Below are positions 21,749-33,741 of a DNA stretch of 64,000 nucleotides, one piece after another. Below the pieces are notes generated by a model. That model did not search any database and was not told the origin of the DNA. It saw only the letters and a list, made by a program, of their open reading frames with translations. Location: positions 675,045 through 739,044 of the forward strand of contig BCKL01000009.1 of NCBI GenBank assembly GCA_001600635.1, read 5' to 3'. The position numbers and the translations under genes are program-made. This stretch comes from Leucosporidium creatinivorum (Eukaryota > Basidiomycota > Microbotryomycetes > Leucosporidiales > Leucosporidiaceae). Position 1 is the first letter of the stretch, and the number at the start of each line of letters is the position of its first letter.

Positions 21749-24700
21749 ATGGCCTCGCACAGCGCTGGACCGCCGCCAGGCGCTGACATCTTCCTCGACG
21801 CCCTCCTAGGCAAGCCTACGTGCCCACCTTCCTGCTCCTGCTGGAACCGATACAATGCCACGACGAACCTCATGGCACAGATGGTGGGAAATGTTCTTTC
21901 GGGCAACGGCAGCGCGCACCACTCGGGAGGGTCGGCGCCGAGTCGAGGAGCGCACACGACTGGCAGCAACAAGATCGAAGAGCTCGACGACGACGACATG
22001 CCCGGTCTCGCGGGTGAGTTCTACAGAGCTGCTTTGTATGAAGGAGCAGAGCTGACCGCCTTGCGCTTCAACAGACATCGACGACGATGATCCTCCCTCG
22101 CCGAAGCTCTCCCCCAAGAAGCCAGCGGCGGGACCTGCTCGACCTCCTGCGCCTTCCGCTAACGAAGACGACGATATGTCTGGTCTAGTCGGTGAGCTTG
22201 CTCCCCTGCTGCCTGATCGTGGCGGAGTCTGATCCGTCCTTCCATAGATGTCGACGACTCTCCTCCGCCATCGGCGAAGCCCAAGCCTCAACCGAAAGCT
22301 GCTCCCAAGCCTGCTTCGCCCAAGACCAGCAAGCCTACACCTACTCCTAAGCGCTCCTCTGCCTTTGCAGACGACGACGACATGCCGCCCTTGGTCGGTG
22401 AGCTCTGCTTCTTTCGCGACCGCTCGCCGAGACGCCGCCGTCAAGATGCGAGCCCAGCCACTGACACCTCGTCCACTTCCTGCACACAGACATCGACGAC
22501 AGCGACGAGAACAAGGAGGGCGGAGGCGACAGCGACAACGACAGCATGCCCTCGCTTGCCTCGATGGAGGACTCGGAAGACGAGGCTTACAAGCCGAGAA
22601 AGCCCACTGCCTCCAAGCCTGCGCCTCGCTCGCCGACCGACAAGAAGAAGAAGGACGATGACTCATTCGACGCGCTCATGAAGCGTTCCGGCACCCTCAA
22701 GCGACTGTCCGACATCAAGGAGAACGAGGAGCGCGTGAAGCGAGATGGAGGAGCGGGCGCCGAAGCCAAGCTCAAGAGCCTCCAAGCCGAGCGAGAGCGT
22801 CTCGAGGCTTCGCTTGCACCAGGAGTAGCGGCCAAGCACGCCAGCAAGCCCGCAGCCACCAAGGCCGCCCCCCCTCCCCCTCCCCCTCCCGCGCCGAAGC
22901 CGAAGCGAAGCCGCCTCAGGACGACTTTGACGACATGCCTCCCCTCGAAGGTGAGTCTCGTCTTCCCGGCAGTGATCTGATGAGTTGGAGCTCACCGCCT
23001 TGCTCACCGCCTTGCTCTCCGCAGACGTCGAGGACGACCTCGACACGGCGCCGCCTCCGAAGCGCGCCAAGTCGACCACCGCCGCTCGCAAGGACGAGGA
23101 CTCGTTCGACGGCCTCATGAGGCGCTCGAACGCCCTCAAGCGCTTGGCGGAGATCACGAAGGAGGAGGAGAGCGTCAACCAAGGAGGAGGAGCTGGTGCG
23201 GAAGCCAAGAGGTCGAAGCTGCGCGCCGAGCGTGAGGAGCTTGAGCGCTCGCTTCCCCTCGCCGATCGTGCTAGCACGAAGTCTGCTGCGACGAAGGAGG
23301 AGCCAAAGAGCAAGAAGGAAGAGCCTAAGAATAGCAAGAAGGAAGAGCAAGACTTTGACGACATGCCGCCTCTCGAAGGTGCGTTGGCGCCCGCTCTTTC
23401 GACCCCGATCCTAAGCTGACGACCCTTACGACACAGACCTCGACGACGAACCCGAGTCGCCACCTCAGCCCATAACAACCGCTCCCTCGCAAGCTCCTAC
23501 TCGTCCGCCCTCCACCAAGCCCAAGCCTGCGCCGAAGCCGACTCGCAAAGGTCCGCCGAGGGTCCCAACTCCGCCTCCGGTCATCTCTAAGGTCCCTACG
23601 CCCGCCGAGAAGTCGCCTACTCCTTCTACTCCCACCACCGAGGTCACCGAACCCGTCATCGATGTGCCTACAGCACCTACGCTGCCTCCCGAGGCGAAGC
23701 CTTTCGACGGCTTGCCCAAGGTCGCCCCTCCCACCTACTGCATCCCTCACCGCTGCACCGGAGTCGCCGCCAACGAGAAGGAACACGAGCGTCTCGACAC
23801 CCTCCTCCTCGACATCTTCCGCGCCAAGTTCCTCCTCCTCATGAACGAGTACCTCCCGAGCCTCCTCACCGATCTGCAGGCGCAGATTCTCGAGATGATC
23901 CTCATGAAGACGAAGTCGCTCGACCCCAGCCTCCCCGCCTCCCGCGTCCTCATCACCAGCTCGATCGATCACGCTCTCGGCGCGACTCGCCTCAGCCAGC
24001 CGACCGTCCACGCCGAGCTCGGAAAGCTCAGGATGGTCGAGGCGTTGCACGATACTCGCTGTGTGCTGGTGAGTAATTGCCAGATGAGTTCTCTGCTCCT
24101 GCTGACTCGCTCGTCTCATCTGCAGAACCTCGTCGCGCTGGATCGCCGAGCGGCTGCTCCCGAAGCCGACCCCCTCGACTGCCGCTCGACCTGCGTCTGC
24201 GAGCTCTCCACCGCCTGCGACGACCTCCATCTCATCTCTCTTCCCCTCGTCGCCGAGTGTACCCATCGCTCCACCCATGGCATCGTCACCCCTCCCCTCG
24301 ACCTCGAGCATTGGGAGCAATGGTGCGATCGCGAGGTGCTCTCGGGACGCCTCAAGCGCAGCTGCTGGCGTGGCAAATGGGAGCCCAAGATTCTCGCTTT
24401 CCTCAAAGCGTTCCAGAAGGCGTGGAACGCGGTACTCGCTGCTCTGGATGCGACGGCGTTCGTGGGGGGCTGGGTCGACCTGTTCGAGTGGCTCGGAGGG
24501 CTACGCGTATGGCAGGAAGTCGAGCGACTCGAGTTCGGGACGGTGGAGCAGACGATGGAGGGACTGGATTGTTTGAGTCAGCTGTTGGTGGACGCAGGCG
24601 AGTCGAGGAGGGGAGGCGTTCTACTCGAGCGAGAGTGGGCCGACCGAGTCAAGATTGATGTGAGTGATCTTGGGACTCGCAGGATGAGACTTGCGCTGAT

Positions 24701-25170
24701 ATAACTTCTCTACAGGGCGACGTCGAGTTCACCATGAAGGAGAACCGCAAGGCCACCGTCAAGTACGCTCTCGCCGCCCTCGGCGACTCTTCGAACGTAG
24801 CTACGCGCACCAACTCGGGACTCACCAGGCTCAAGCTCGGGGAGCAGGAGGAGTGAGTGAGCTCAGAATATCGTTACGTCCATCGCTGACTTGTGATATC
24901 TTCTGCAGCCTTCGCCTCGCCATCGCCGACTGCACCGTCGCCCTCAGCGCCGATGCTACCAGCACCAAAGCTCTTCATCGTCGTGGATACGCCTACAGCC
25001 GACTTGCGATGCTATCTCTTGCCGAGCAAGGTGAGTGTTGATTCTAGCCCTCGTAGAAGCGCCGCTGACCCTGCTGCTCGGCGCCCCAAGATCTCGCTCG
25101 CTGCCTCGCCCTCGACCCCGCCTTCTACCCGGCCGAGGAGGAGTTGGCCGCGGTCAAGGAGCGTATCTGA
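21749..25170 (+). CDS. TPR protein with repeated acidic exons
   Basis: Unknown function. The N-terminal ~450 residues consist of repeats that end in an acidic motif: DDDDMPGLA, EDDDMSGLV, DDDDMPPLV, DDFDDMPPLE and QDFDDMPPLE. Each is interrupted by a phase-1 intron after the Leu and one more residue, followed by D(I/V/L)(D/E)D. Two units also contain a longer duplicated module (SFDALMKRSGTLKRLSDI and SFDGLMRRSNALKRLAEI, each followed by GGAGAEAK). The middle is a helical region (EHERLDTLLLDIFRAKFLLL); the C-terminus has TPR-like repeats (LRLAIADCTVALSADATSTK, then ALHRRGYAYSRLAMLSLAEQ) and ends AAVKERI. The acidic motif recalls short acidic ends of chaperone- or ribosome-linked proteins, but this is only a resemblance. 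The frame breaks once in a C-rich run at 22865-22895. Confidence 0.72.
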
Positions 25171-25769
25171 CTACCTCAAGCTGTACTGGATCCCCTGCTT
25201 TGCCTCGTCTTCGACTCTTCGACCGGCCGACTCTTCGCCGAGCATGCGAGATCCGACCTTTTCGGCGCTTTTGACCCGCCGGCGAGCTCATCCCGGTCTT
25301 CTTCGACATACACCCTGCACCCTCCACCATTCTACACCACTCTCAAGACAGGAGCTTCGAGCTTGGACCGCTTTTCGAGGGTATAAAATCGAGAAACGCC
25401 CGGCAGCCCTTCTTGCTCTTCAGAAACTAGAGTCGACCTAAACCAAAGGGCGGGACTTGCGCTCAGAATCCTTATTCAGCCCGTATGGCGGTCGACCGAG
25501 ATGAATGTACTACGGTACAAGCAGGCTTTCAAAATTGGCAGGAGCTCGACACTTGACACTCCCGCCTTTCGCTTAGTTCTGACATTCCCCCTACCACCGA
25601 GCACGTGTAGGAGAGTAGTAGGGGTTAGTGGAGGGCTTCGTAGACGGGTAGAACGACGAGGTGATGGCTTGGCCGTCGTCGTCGCCGAGGTCCGACCTCT
25701 GGAGGCTTTGCATGCAATTGCTTCTTCGCCTCAACGTCTTCGTTCCAGATCAGCGAACCGACTCTAGCC
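25171..25769. other. Intergenic stretch
   Basis: About 600 bases, tandem orientation on both sides. No coding signal; it should hold the TPR gene terminator and the TMA17-like promoter. Confidence 0.35.
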
Positions 25770-26366
25770 ATGGCCTCCTTCATCCCAATACACGACCAAC
25801 CGGTCACGCTTGCTGCCCTTAAAGAGCTTGAGCCCGAGATCCTTACTGCTGGTGAGCTCCTCGTTGAGAAGCAGCTGACGGCGCCGAAGCGTTGGTAAGC
25901 TGACCGAGATGTGCTCGAACAGAGGTCGCTCGCCTACAGAACAGTACCAAACACCTCGAGAGGTCCAACGAGGAGCTCAAGACCTACTGCAAGGAAGCAG
26001 GCGAGGAGGAGCTGGACGAGGAGACGCAGCGCGATTTCGAACAGTCCGTGAAGGAGAACGAGGAGACCATGTAGGTCGAGGTGCTCGAGATATCAATCAG
26101 AAAGCCCATAGCTTACTTGCCCTGCTCTACCGTCCTACAGCGCCAGCCAGAAGGAAAGAATGGTCATGCTGAGGCTCGCTCTCGAATCGCAACTCGGCGT
26201 TGATGCCGCCAACTCGCACTACACCCTGGCCGGTACCGACGCTACCCCCTCGAACGCCACCACGAACGGAAGTGCGACTTCTACCGGTGCAGCGCCCGCG
26301 TCAGCAGCGCCGAACGGAGGCAACGAGCTCGAAGGCGAGGGGGAGGATGGAGGGATGTATCTGTAA
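25770..26366 (+). CDS. TMA17: Tma17/Adc17-like proteasome assembly chaperone
   Basis: Three exons. Start MASFIPIHDQPVTLAALKEL; intron 1 donor GTGAGC at 25851, acceptor before EVARLQNSTKHLERSNEELK; a third exon begins ASQKERMVMLRLALESQLG. The coiled coil with LQ.S..HL.RSN..L, an acidic turn and D(F)..SV.ENEE.I...KER matches yeast Tma17 (Adc17), which helps assemble the proteasome regulatory particle (Rpt6-Rpt3) under stress and associates with ribosomes. The ~60-residue tail is Asn/Thr/Ala/Gly-rich, ends EGEDGGMYL and looks disordered. Convergent with the rhamnose mutarotase. Assignment rests on the motif pattern, not on close identity. Confidence 0.72.
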
Positions 26367-26719
26367 CTCGGTGAATCGGCTGTATGATATCGCAGGAATA
26401 CGCAAGTTGAGTCTCGAAGAGCTTCCATCCGTTGAAGCAGAGCCGAGCCGGAGGGCGGCGAGGGGTGGTGAATGCTCAGGCGCCGGCCAGGCAGCTTTCT
26501 GCTCGCCTGCCAAGCGTATAGCAGGGCCAGAGGCGCTATCCTGACTGGCGAAAGCTTTCTCGTCTCACCAGCCTGTCGAAATGGGCACTGGGTCAGCATC
26601 AGGAAAGCGGGAGGCAGCGCCGAGATCGGCGAAGAGGCGTGCTGTGCTCTGCTCGCTTGTTTGAAGGCTCGCTGGACTTGGCAGAGACACCTCAGAGTCG
26701 CATGTGAGGTTCTTGCATG

Positions 26720-27312
26720 CTACGGCTTGCCCTCAAAGCGGAAGACCTCCTGCAAGTCGAGCCACCACTCTCCTTTCTCGCCGCTGCCCTTCGCTCCGGG
26801 CACCAGACTCTCTTGCATCGAGTCGGTCTGTGGTCGAGGATGTACGGAGAGATGTCAGCTTCTAGCTCGAGCGCAGAACGATCATCAAAACTCACCATCT
26901 TCCACCATCTCCTCGTCTCCTCGTCTTGAGCGACCCCTTCCATGTCGGCGTCCCAGTCCTCACCGGTCCATTTGAAGTTGGCGATGAGGAGTGAGTGCAG
27001 AGGATCATGATGGATCGAGTAGTCGGTGAAATGTGCCTGTAGAAGACCAGTAGTGAAGAGCGGGAAACGTTGAGTGCTGGGGAGCGCGAGCTGTAGGCGA
27101 TAGAGAGCATGCGCACCTTTTCTAGAGCAGCGGCGACTCCTGGCCAGATCTCGGCGTGAACCTGTGCAGAGACACGAACCTCGAGTCAGCTCCATCGACC
27201 CACAAAACAGCGAGCTGAGCTCTCGTCTCCAGCTCCCTTCCAAACTCACCTTGCAATACTCTTCAAACCGTTCAGGCTTGATCTTGATGATCTGACATAC
27301 TCGCTTTACCAT
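26720..27312 (-). CDS. L-rhamnose mutarotase
   Basis: RhaM-type dimeric alpha/beta-barrel enzyme that interconverts the anomers of L-rhamnose (and related 6-deoxy sugars), in the cytosol, upstream of oxidative or isomerase rhamnose use. Four exons give 118 residues, normal for the family: MVKRVCQIIKIKPERFEEYCK, VHAEIWPGVAAALEK, AHFTDYSIHHDPLHSLLIAN, and RRWWKMTDSMQESLVPGAKG with the family end LQEVFRFEGKP. The IWP, YSI, RRWW.MTD.M and LQEVF positions correspond to those of bacterial RhaM. Introns have GTGAG-type donors. A decayed piece of a second copy lies at 48.5-48.6 kb beside a sugar porter. Confidence 0.9.
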
Positions 27313-27720
27313 CCTGCTGCTTTGCTACAGCTTCCCAGGCGATCGATTGTAGACGTCGGAGTTGAACCCCTGCCGACGCGAAGATGGGCCGAAATCGAGT
27401 CTGGCTCTCTCTCCTACTTCGCTCCTCACTCCTTCGCCTTCTCAGCACCGACACACTACAACTACAGACGCATGACCTCCCTGCGGCTACAAGAACGCCT
27501 AGTCAACATCACCGGAAGAAGTCAGCGCCGACCTTGCACAGGCCGACGACAGCAGCTCGGAGGTGCCCATGCTGGCTCAGTCACTCATTTCTCTCGTCAA
27601 GCCACGAACGAGAGGAAGGTGTACAACAACACTCATTATCAGTCATGACGTCCTGCAAATCCGGCCGCCCATCCTCCCGGCGATTTCCTCCTGTCCACAC
27701 TCCCTCGCATCCCCGCCCCC
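27313..27720. promoter_or_regulatory. Mutarotase promoter / RRN7 3' end
   Basis: About 400 bases with no coding signal. Same-strand neighbours on both sides. Confidence 0.35.
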
Positions 27721-30464
27721 TCACCCCGCATCACTATCATCAATGAACTCCTTGCTCTTGTACGGCGTCCCTCCCCTCGCCGCCGAGCTCGGCTGAGCAC
27801 TCCCTCTCCGCACTTCCTGCCCCTGCCCCTCGCCCTCTCCCTCCCCCTTCTTAATCCCCTTCAACTTGATCAACCCATCCGTCATACTCCTCACCTCCTT
27901 CCTCCTCTCCACCTCCTTCTCCCACCTCTCCTCCCTCCATCCCTCAATCTCTTCCTTCTCGACCCTAATCGCTCGGTGCTGAGCCGCCGTCAAGCGTTTC
28001 GACTCCCGCAGAGTCGGGGCTACGCGCTCTTCGATGCGGGCGAGGGTGGTGAGGAGTGTGTAAGGGGTGGAGCCTATGAGGGTGGAGGAGTGGTGCAGAA
28101 GAGTGGAGAGGGGGGTGGGGAGCGTTGAGGTGAGGGAGGCGGCGTGGTGGGTGTAGTGGTATGAAGGTGGGGAGGTGGTAGTGTCCGAGGAGGAAGGTGT
28201 GGGAGATGGCAGAGAGTATAGCTGGGTGATGAGAGCCGTGATCCGGTCCGAGAAGGGCGCCTGATCGGAAGGGGAGGAGCGAGAAGGGAGAGCCGGCGCA
28301 GGAAAGAAGCGGTCGATGTCCTTCATGCCTGTGGATCATAGAGCTTCAATCGAGGAAAACGAGAGGAGAGCACGAGGGGTGCTCACGACTCGGGAACTGA
28401 TGCTCGGGCACCACCTTGTCCTCGAAGAAGTCGAGGTAGTCGTCAATCTCTGCCGTCGTCATGTCGGCCACCTCCTTGCTGCAGGTTTGAAGCAATACGG
28501 AGCGTCAGCAGCTGTCGTCTTGACCTGAAACGCGCCACTCGCCTCCAGAGCGAAGCCGGATCCCTCTCCTTCTCCACCTTAGCAATCTCCCCGATCGTCT
28601 TCAACCACTCCTCGACCGGCGGGAGATGAGCAATCAGATCCCCCTCATCCCTCGGCATCCTGCATGATTAAATCAAAGCCCGTCAGCTCAGCTCGGCGCA
28701 CCCTGCCCTTCTCGGCCAAACGCACCTCGGCTCCTCCTCCAACCCCCAAACCATCTTGCAAACCAACACCAACCCCGCGAGAAGCACGAACTCGGGCGGT
28801 TCGACGAAAGGATGGCCTTTGGTGAGGGTTTCGCCTTTCCTGCCGGCGCGCAGGGGGGGATGAGGGGCGAGGGAGAAGGAGGGGGAGAGGAGGGTGAGGA
28901 GGGACTTGAGGTGCGAGTAGAAGAGGGCTGTGGAGGGAGGGCGAGGCGAGAGAGTCAGTCAGGGTCTACGAGGAGAAGGCGGAAGAAGCAGGAAGCGGTG
29001 GGAGCGAGGAGAAGCGCTCTGCGAGCAAGCTCGGGGGAGAACTCACGAGGTAGCGCCAGACTCCGACACAGCCTCCAGCTCATCAAAGGAAGATTCGGCT
29101 CGGGGAAACGCACACCCCAGTCGTCCGTGTACATCTTGACGAGGTGCTGCAGCGAGGATTGGAGTGCATCGTGCTGCGTTTTGGAGTAGAGGGAGGGCGT
29201 CGACTGCGAGGGAGCGAAAGGCGGGGCGAGGAGGGGCCGGAAGTGTAAGGAATCGTGAGAGAAGAGTTAGAAAAGGCGCGAGGGGGTCAGCGAGCTGCGA
29301 AGGTTGGAAGGGACGTCGCCCTCGGAGCAGCTCACCTGAGGGTCGAGGAGGTAGCGGGCTTCTGAAGCGAGGTGTTGCTGTAGGGAAAGGGGGAGATGGT
29401 TCTTGGCGTTGATGTAGAGGATTTGATGGGTTTCGACGAGGCTGTTGACGAAGGCGTAGGTCAGTCAGATGAAGTTCGGCGATCGTCTTCGGCACGGGTC
29501 GAAGGAGACACGCAGCTTGCTGAAAGTTGCAGGAAGAGAAGAAAGGGAAGAGATGTAGTAACTCACTGGAGAATGTCGTTCATGAAAGTTGGAAGACGTA
29601 AGGTAACGCAGCCGAGGTAGATGACGAGAAGGAGGTGCTCCATCCTCGGCTGAGCTCGAGGGTTGGTGCTCCGAGGCTTCTGCTCTGCGAGCGGCGGTGG
29701 CTTGACTTCGTCGTAGAGGTTGACCGGCGGCGGTGGTGGGTCGTCGTTCTGAGGTGCTGGCGAACTCCTCCGAGCCCGCTTGCGAGGGGAAGCCTCCTCG
29801 TCGCCGTCTTGCTCCTCGTCAGACGAGACGAAGCTATCGCTATCGTCTGCCTCGCTACCACTCCCTCCCCGCCCTCCTTCCGACTGACCGCCTCCCTGCA
29901 CGCCATCCTCCTCTTCCTCGTCCAGGTCCGTTTTGGCCTGATTCGTCCTCCTTCGCGAATACCGGGCGCCCTCCCTCGGTCCACAGAAGCTCGTAGCCGG
30001 CTCGTCTCCCTTCAGGTAGTCGCCCGGCGCATTCGGTACCCCGCTGGAAGCCATGAGCATCCCCCACAAATCCCTGCAGACGCCTTCGAGCTCGACGGGC
30101 CATCCCAGCTCCTCGATGAGGACCCTGAGCTGCTCCCTGAGGACCCATTGGAGCGCTTGCCAGAGGATAAAGGTGCCGCGCTCGCCGTGGAAGTAGAGGT
30201 TGGGCAAGGGCTTTACCTTCTTGGTGCGCTTCTTGCGAAGTCGGCGGGTTTGGGTGACATGCTGCGACATCTCATGGGTCTCGTTGGACTCTTGGACGTA
30301 GCCTTGAAGTAGATGACCCTCCTCGCAGACGATCCTGTAGCTCACTCGAGGTCAGCGCCGAGAGCTAGCCGAGCTGAGAGCGCGTCTGAAACTTACGAGC
30401 CCGAAAGGCCGTCTCGATGCCATCGCTTGGAATGGCATACAGGACAGCGAGGCTTGCGAGCCAT
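27721..30464 (-). CDS. RRN7: RNA polymerase I initiation factor Rrn7/TAF1B-like
   Basis: TFIIB-like subunit of the Pol I core factor that recruits polymerase to rDNA promoters in the nucleolus. The N-terminus MARKPRCPVCHSKRWHRDG, then after an intron SYRIVCEEGHLLQGYVQES, is the Rrn7-type zinc ribbon (C-P-V-C ... C-E-E-G-H). Next comes RRLRKKRTKKVKPLPNLYFH, and GERGTFILWQALQWVLREQL of the cyclin-fold region, then a long acidic/basic linker (DDSDSFVSSDEEQDGDEEA, SPRKRARRSS) and later exons with FVEPPEFVLLAGLVLVCKMV and EIDDYLDFFEDKVVPE. The last exon is charged and low in complexity and ends KEFIDDSDAG. About seven or eight exons. Divergent from the septin gene. Confidence 0.82.
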
Positions 30465-30923
30465 CACTCCTTTGCTAGTCCTCCCGTCGAGCGAGCCGAG
30501 TTACGAAGAGAGCCGAGAGATGCGAGACGAGAAAGTAAGAGGAGAGAGCGAGGCAAGTTGACGCGAAAGAGTGCATGTACTGAGGTGGGTGCGGTCTGCT
30601 TGGATTCCCGCCGAGCTAGCTGTAAGCTTACCAGAAGTGAACTGGTATCGACTGGAGACCCCAGTGCACAGTCCGCTGCACGTCGGAGCTGGGGAGCCGA
30701 GAGATGTGAAGCGCACGGGAGCTCGGTTCGCTTCTCTCTCTTCTACCACTTGCTGCTCGCAATTCTCGTCTAGTACAGCAGCTTCAAACTACAGCACAAG
30801 AGCACACCTCACTGCTCTATCAACCTACACCCTTCTCCTCGCTCTCACTCGCTCTCCCACCCCCACCGAAAGCCGCACAGTCCTCGAGCACTCGTCCAAC
30901 GCCTCACGCCCGAGTTCTGCACC
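30465..30923. promoter_or_regulatory. Divergent RRN7/septin promoter region
   Basis: About 460 bases between two start codons; CT-rich on the septin side near the start. No gene seen. Confidence 0.4.
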
Positions 30924-33391
30924 ATGTTCAGCCGACGGAAGGCATCGCAGAGGAGTGCTCCTGCACCCTTGCCGTCCAAACCTACAGCGCCGACTCTCCC
31001 AGGTGCGCCCGCTTCGCAGAGGGGCTGGCCGAGTCGCTGGGCACTTCACTGACCAGCTTCTACTTCACTGCAGCTTTCGAGGACTCATCCACCATCCACG
31101 GCGGAGGTTTCGCCATCTCCATGCCCCCTTCCTCAGCCATTCCTCTGACGGCCGAGGGCAATCCCCCTCTCCGACGCTCCTCGACCGCTTCCATCTCGCC
31201 CTCGAAAGCACCCATCGTAGCAGCTGTCGCTCCCACTTCCTTCCATCGACCATCTTCCTCTCGGCGTAGAGACGAACCCGAATCGCCGACTCGTCCTTCC
31301 GCCTCGCAGTCCAACTCCGGCTTCGGTCCTCAGTTTGCTCCGCCTTCGTGGGACCCTCACGCCACTTCGAGCGCTCGCGAGGGAAGCGGACGGCTCAGTA
31401 TCGCGTCGCTCTACCCCTCGCCTACCGCAGGACTCAGCACACCCTCCACCGGGCACGGAGGAAGGATCCCCAAATCGGCCTCGCTGCCCAGCATTCGCAG
31501 AAGCCACAAAGTCGCGCCGACACTGAACATAATGGTCGTCGGAGCGAGGGGTACGGGAAAGACGAGCTGGATCAGGACGCTGCTGGGCAATCTGGACCTT
31601 GCGGGAACGAGGGGGAAAGGCGAACGAGCGGCGGCGGAGGAGAGGATCGCTCGGTTCGGCGTGAAGGAGGGTGGGAGGGGTCGGGTGGAGAGGACGAGGA
31701 AGTTGGAGAGTCTGACGGTCGGTATTCTGAACCGTGGGGAGAGGACTGCCTTGACGGTCGTAGACACGGTTGGGTGGGAAGCGCCGCTCGGTGGGTCAAG
31801 TAATGTTGCGCAGGAGTTGGAGGTGGAGAGGCAGCTGAGCGCGGTGACGAGGAACGTAGAGGGAAGGTTCGACGAGACGCTGGCGGCGGTGAGTCCTTGC
31901 AGCTCCTTTGCTCGGTTTGGAACCGAGCTTCGCTCTGCGCCGAGCTAACAACTGACCCCTCCCTTTGCGCGAACAGGAAGCCCAACTCATGCGCCACTCC
32001 CACCGAGCGCACGACTCCCACCTCCACCTCGCCATCTACTTCATCCATCCCGAATCCGTCACTACCCGCCCTCCCCTCCTTCCCGTGCGGACGAACAAGA
32101 TCTCTCTCGGCCGAAGCATGTCGACGCCTCATCTCGCGAGGAAAGCTAAGCATGGAAGCGGAGGAGAGCCGGTTTGGGATGATGAGGCCGAGAGAGCTTC
32201 GGAGGAGCCAACGCCGATGCAATTGGAGAACGGCGAGGTTGAGGAGGAGCTCGGGCTGAGCGAGGTGGATTTGAGGGCGATCAAGAAGCTCGCGAGGAGG
32301 GTGAATGTGCTGCCTGTGATTAGCGCCATCGTTCTGCTCGGAAGCCGTACCGGATTGCTGACTCTGTCTCGCCCTTCTACCCCATCAACCTTCCCCTACA
32401 TCCCTCGCCGACGCCTCGTTGAACTCTGCCCTCCTCACCATCTCCCTCCATCGTACCCTCTCACAGATCATTGCTCGCTCCGACACCCTCACTATCAGCC
32501 GACTGAACGACGTCAAGGCAGCCGTCAAGCGCGATCTCGACCGAGCAGATCTCGGCTTTGGCGTCTTCTCTCCTTCCTCCTCATCTTCCCTCCTTCTCAA
32601 CGAGTCGGCCGAAGAGGATAATATCAGGATGCCTCGTAGCAGGTCACTCGATATCCCCGGCACTCCTTCACATCCTCTTCCTGCCCAGGGCCACCCTCAC
32701 CCCCCGGTGCCGAACGGAGTCGTCGTCGCCGCCCCCAACCTCGAAGGCGAAGACACCTCGAGCCCACCTATCTGTACCCTCGACTCCTCCGACGAGCCTC
32801 AGGACCCCAATTTCCTCTCCCCTCAGCCCGTCAAGCTCATCCGTATCCGCTCGACCTCCCGCCTCGGCCGACGAAGGACGACGAGCAAGCGGCTCGAAGA
32901 TGAGGAGGAGCAAGAGGAAGAAGAGGGAGAGATGGTGCCTGATACGCCGAGCTATGAGGGATTGCTGCCGTTTGCGTTGGTCGCGCCGGAAAGATTTGGA
33001 AGAGGAGCTGACGGGCTCGGGAAGGAGGAGTGGGTGAGGGAGTTCAAGTAAGTCGCTCGCTACGGATAGGAGACTGCTGGAAGAGAAAGATGTTGACTAC
33101 TTGGCTCGGGCGCACAGGTTCGGCAAGCTCGACGTCCTCAACCCCGAGCACTGCGATTTCACGCCGCTGAGACAGGTCATCCTCGCCAACGCCAAGGTGA
33201 GCTGCTCTTTGAGGTCGCGAGTGAAAGGGACCCTTACTGATGATATCTTTGTGCTTCAGATCCTCCGCGATACCACTCGTCTCGACAAGTACGAGCCCTA
33301 CCGCACGCAGCGCCTCCTTCAACGCCGAGCAACGAGAGAGCTTCCGACGGCGACGAGGGAGAGCATACTACATGAGGTGGAGGCTCTGTGA
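30924..33391 (+). CDS. Divergent septin
   Basis: GTPase of the septin family, which normally forms filaments at bud necks and septa. Exon 1 (MFSRRKASQRSAPAPLPSKP) is followed by a long Ser/Pro-rich N-terminal extension, then a septin-type G domain: P-loop LNIMVVGARGTGKTSWIRTL, a G3-like VVDTVGWE (usual DTPG replaced by DTVG), EVERQLSAVTRNVEGRFDET, IYFIHPESVT, and a G4 split by an intron (RRVNVLPVI ... ARSDTLT; usually AKADTLT). A large Ser/acidic insert (STSRLGRRRTTSKRLEDEE) breaks the G domain before PSYEGLLPFALVAPE. It ends with septin-unique element-like FGKLDVLNPEHCDFTPLRQV and YEPYRTQRLLQ. No long C-terminal coiled coil. This is not one of the core CDC3/10/11/12 types; GTP hydrolysis may be weak. 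Confidence 0.82.
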
Positions 33392-33741
33392 GGGGAGACG
33401 ACCCAAGAGATGGTCGGAGGCTTGATGACTGCGCTGGAGGAGGGAGATGCGAGGCATCGAGTTTATGAGACGTCGACCGAGTTCTCAGAGGGATCGCTGG
33501 AGAGCGAAGCGGGAGCTGGTCTCTCGATACCATTCGATAGTAGTCAGTTTAGTAACAATCACCCTATATGTGCAGTATATTCCCCTCGTCTTGCTAGTCA
33601 TTCTCGAGCCCCGACCGAGCTTCTCTTCGTGCTCTGCTCTGCTCTGCTCAAGCGGCGTCGCTCGTCGCGAGTGTCTGAACTATTGGTTGCAACAGTATGC
33701 GAGGATAATACACGTCAACACAAACACTCCGTCCGATAAGC
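33392..33741. other. Convergent intergenic region
   Basis: 350 bases between the septin and histidine-kinase stops. AT-richer than its surroundings near 33540-33590; likely transcript ends. No gene seen. Confidence 0.35.

Noticed and set aside
23325-24320. 331-codon minus-strand open frame opposite the TPR gene
   Set aside because: Low-complexity Gly/Arg/Glu sequence mirroring a well-supported multi-exon gene on the plus strand.
29635-30312. 225-codon plus-strand open frame
   Set aside because: Antisense of the RRN7 exon with the zinc ribbon and cyclin-fold region.
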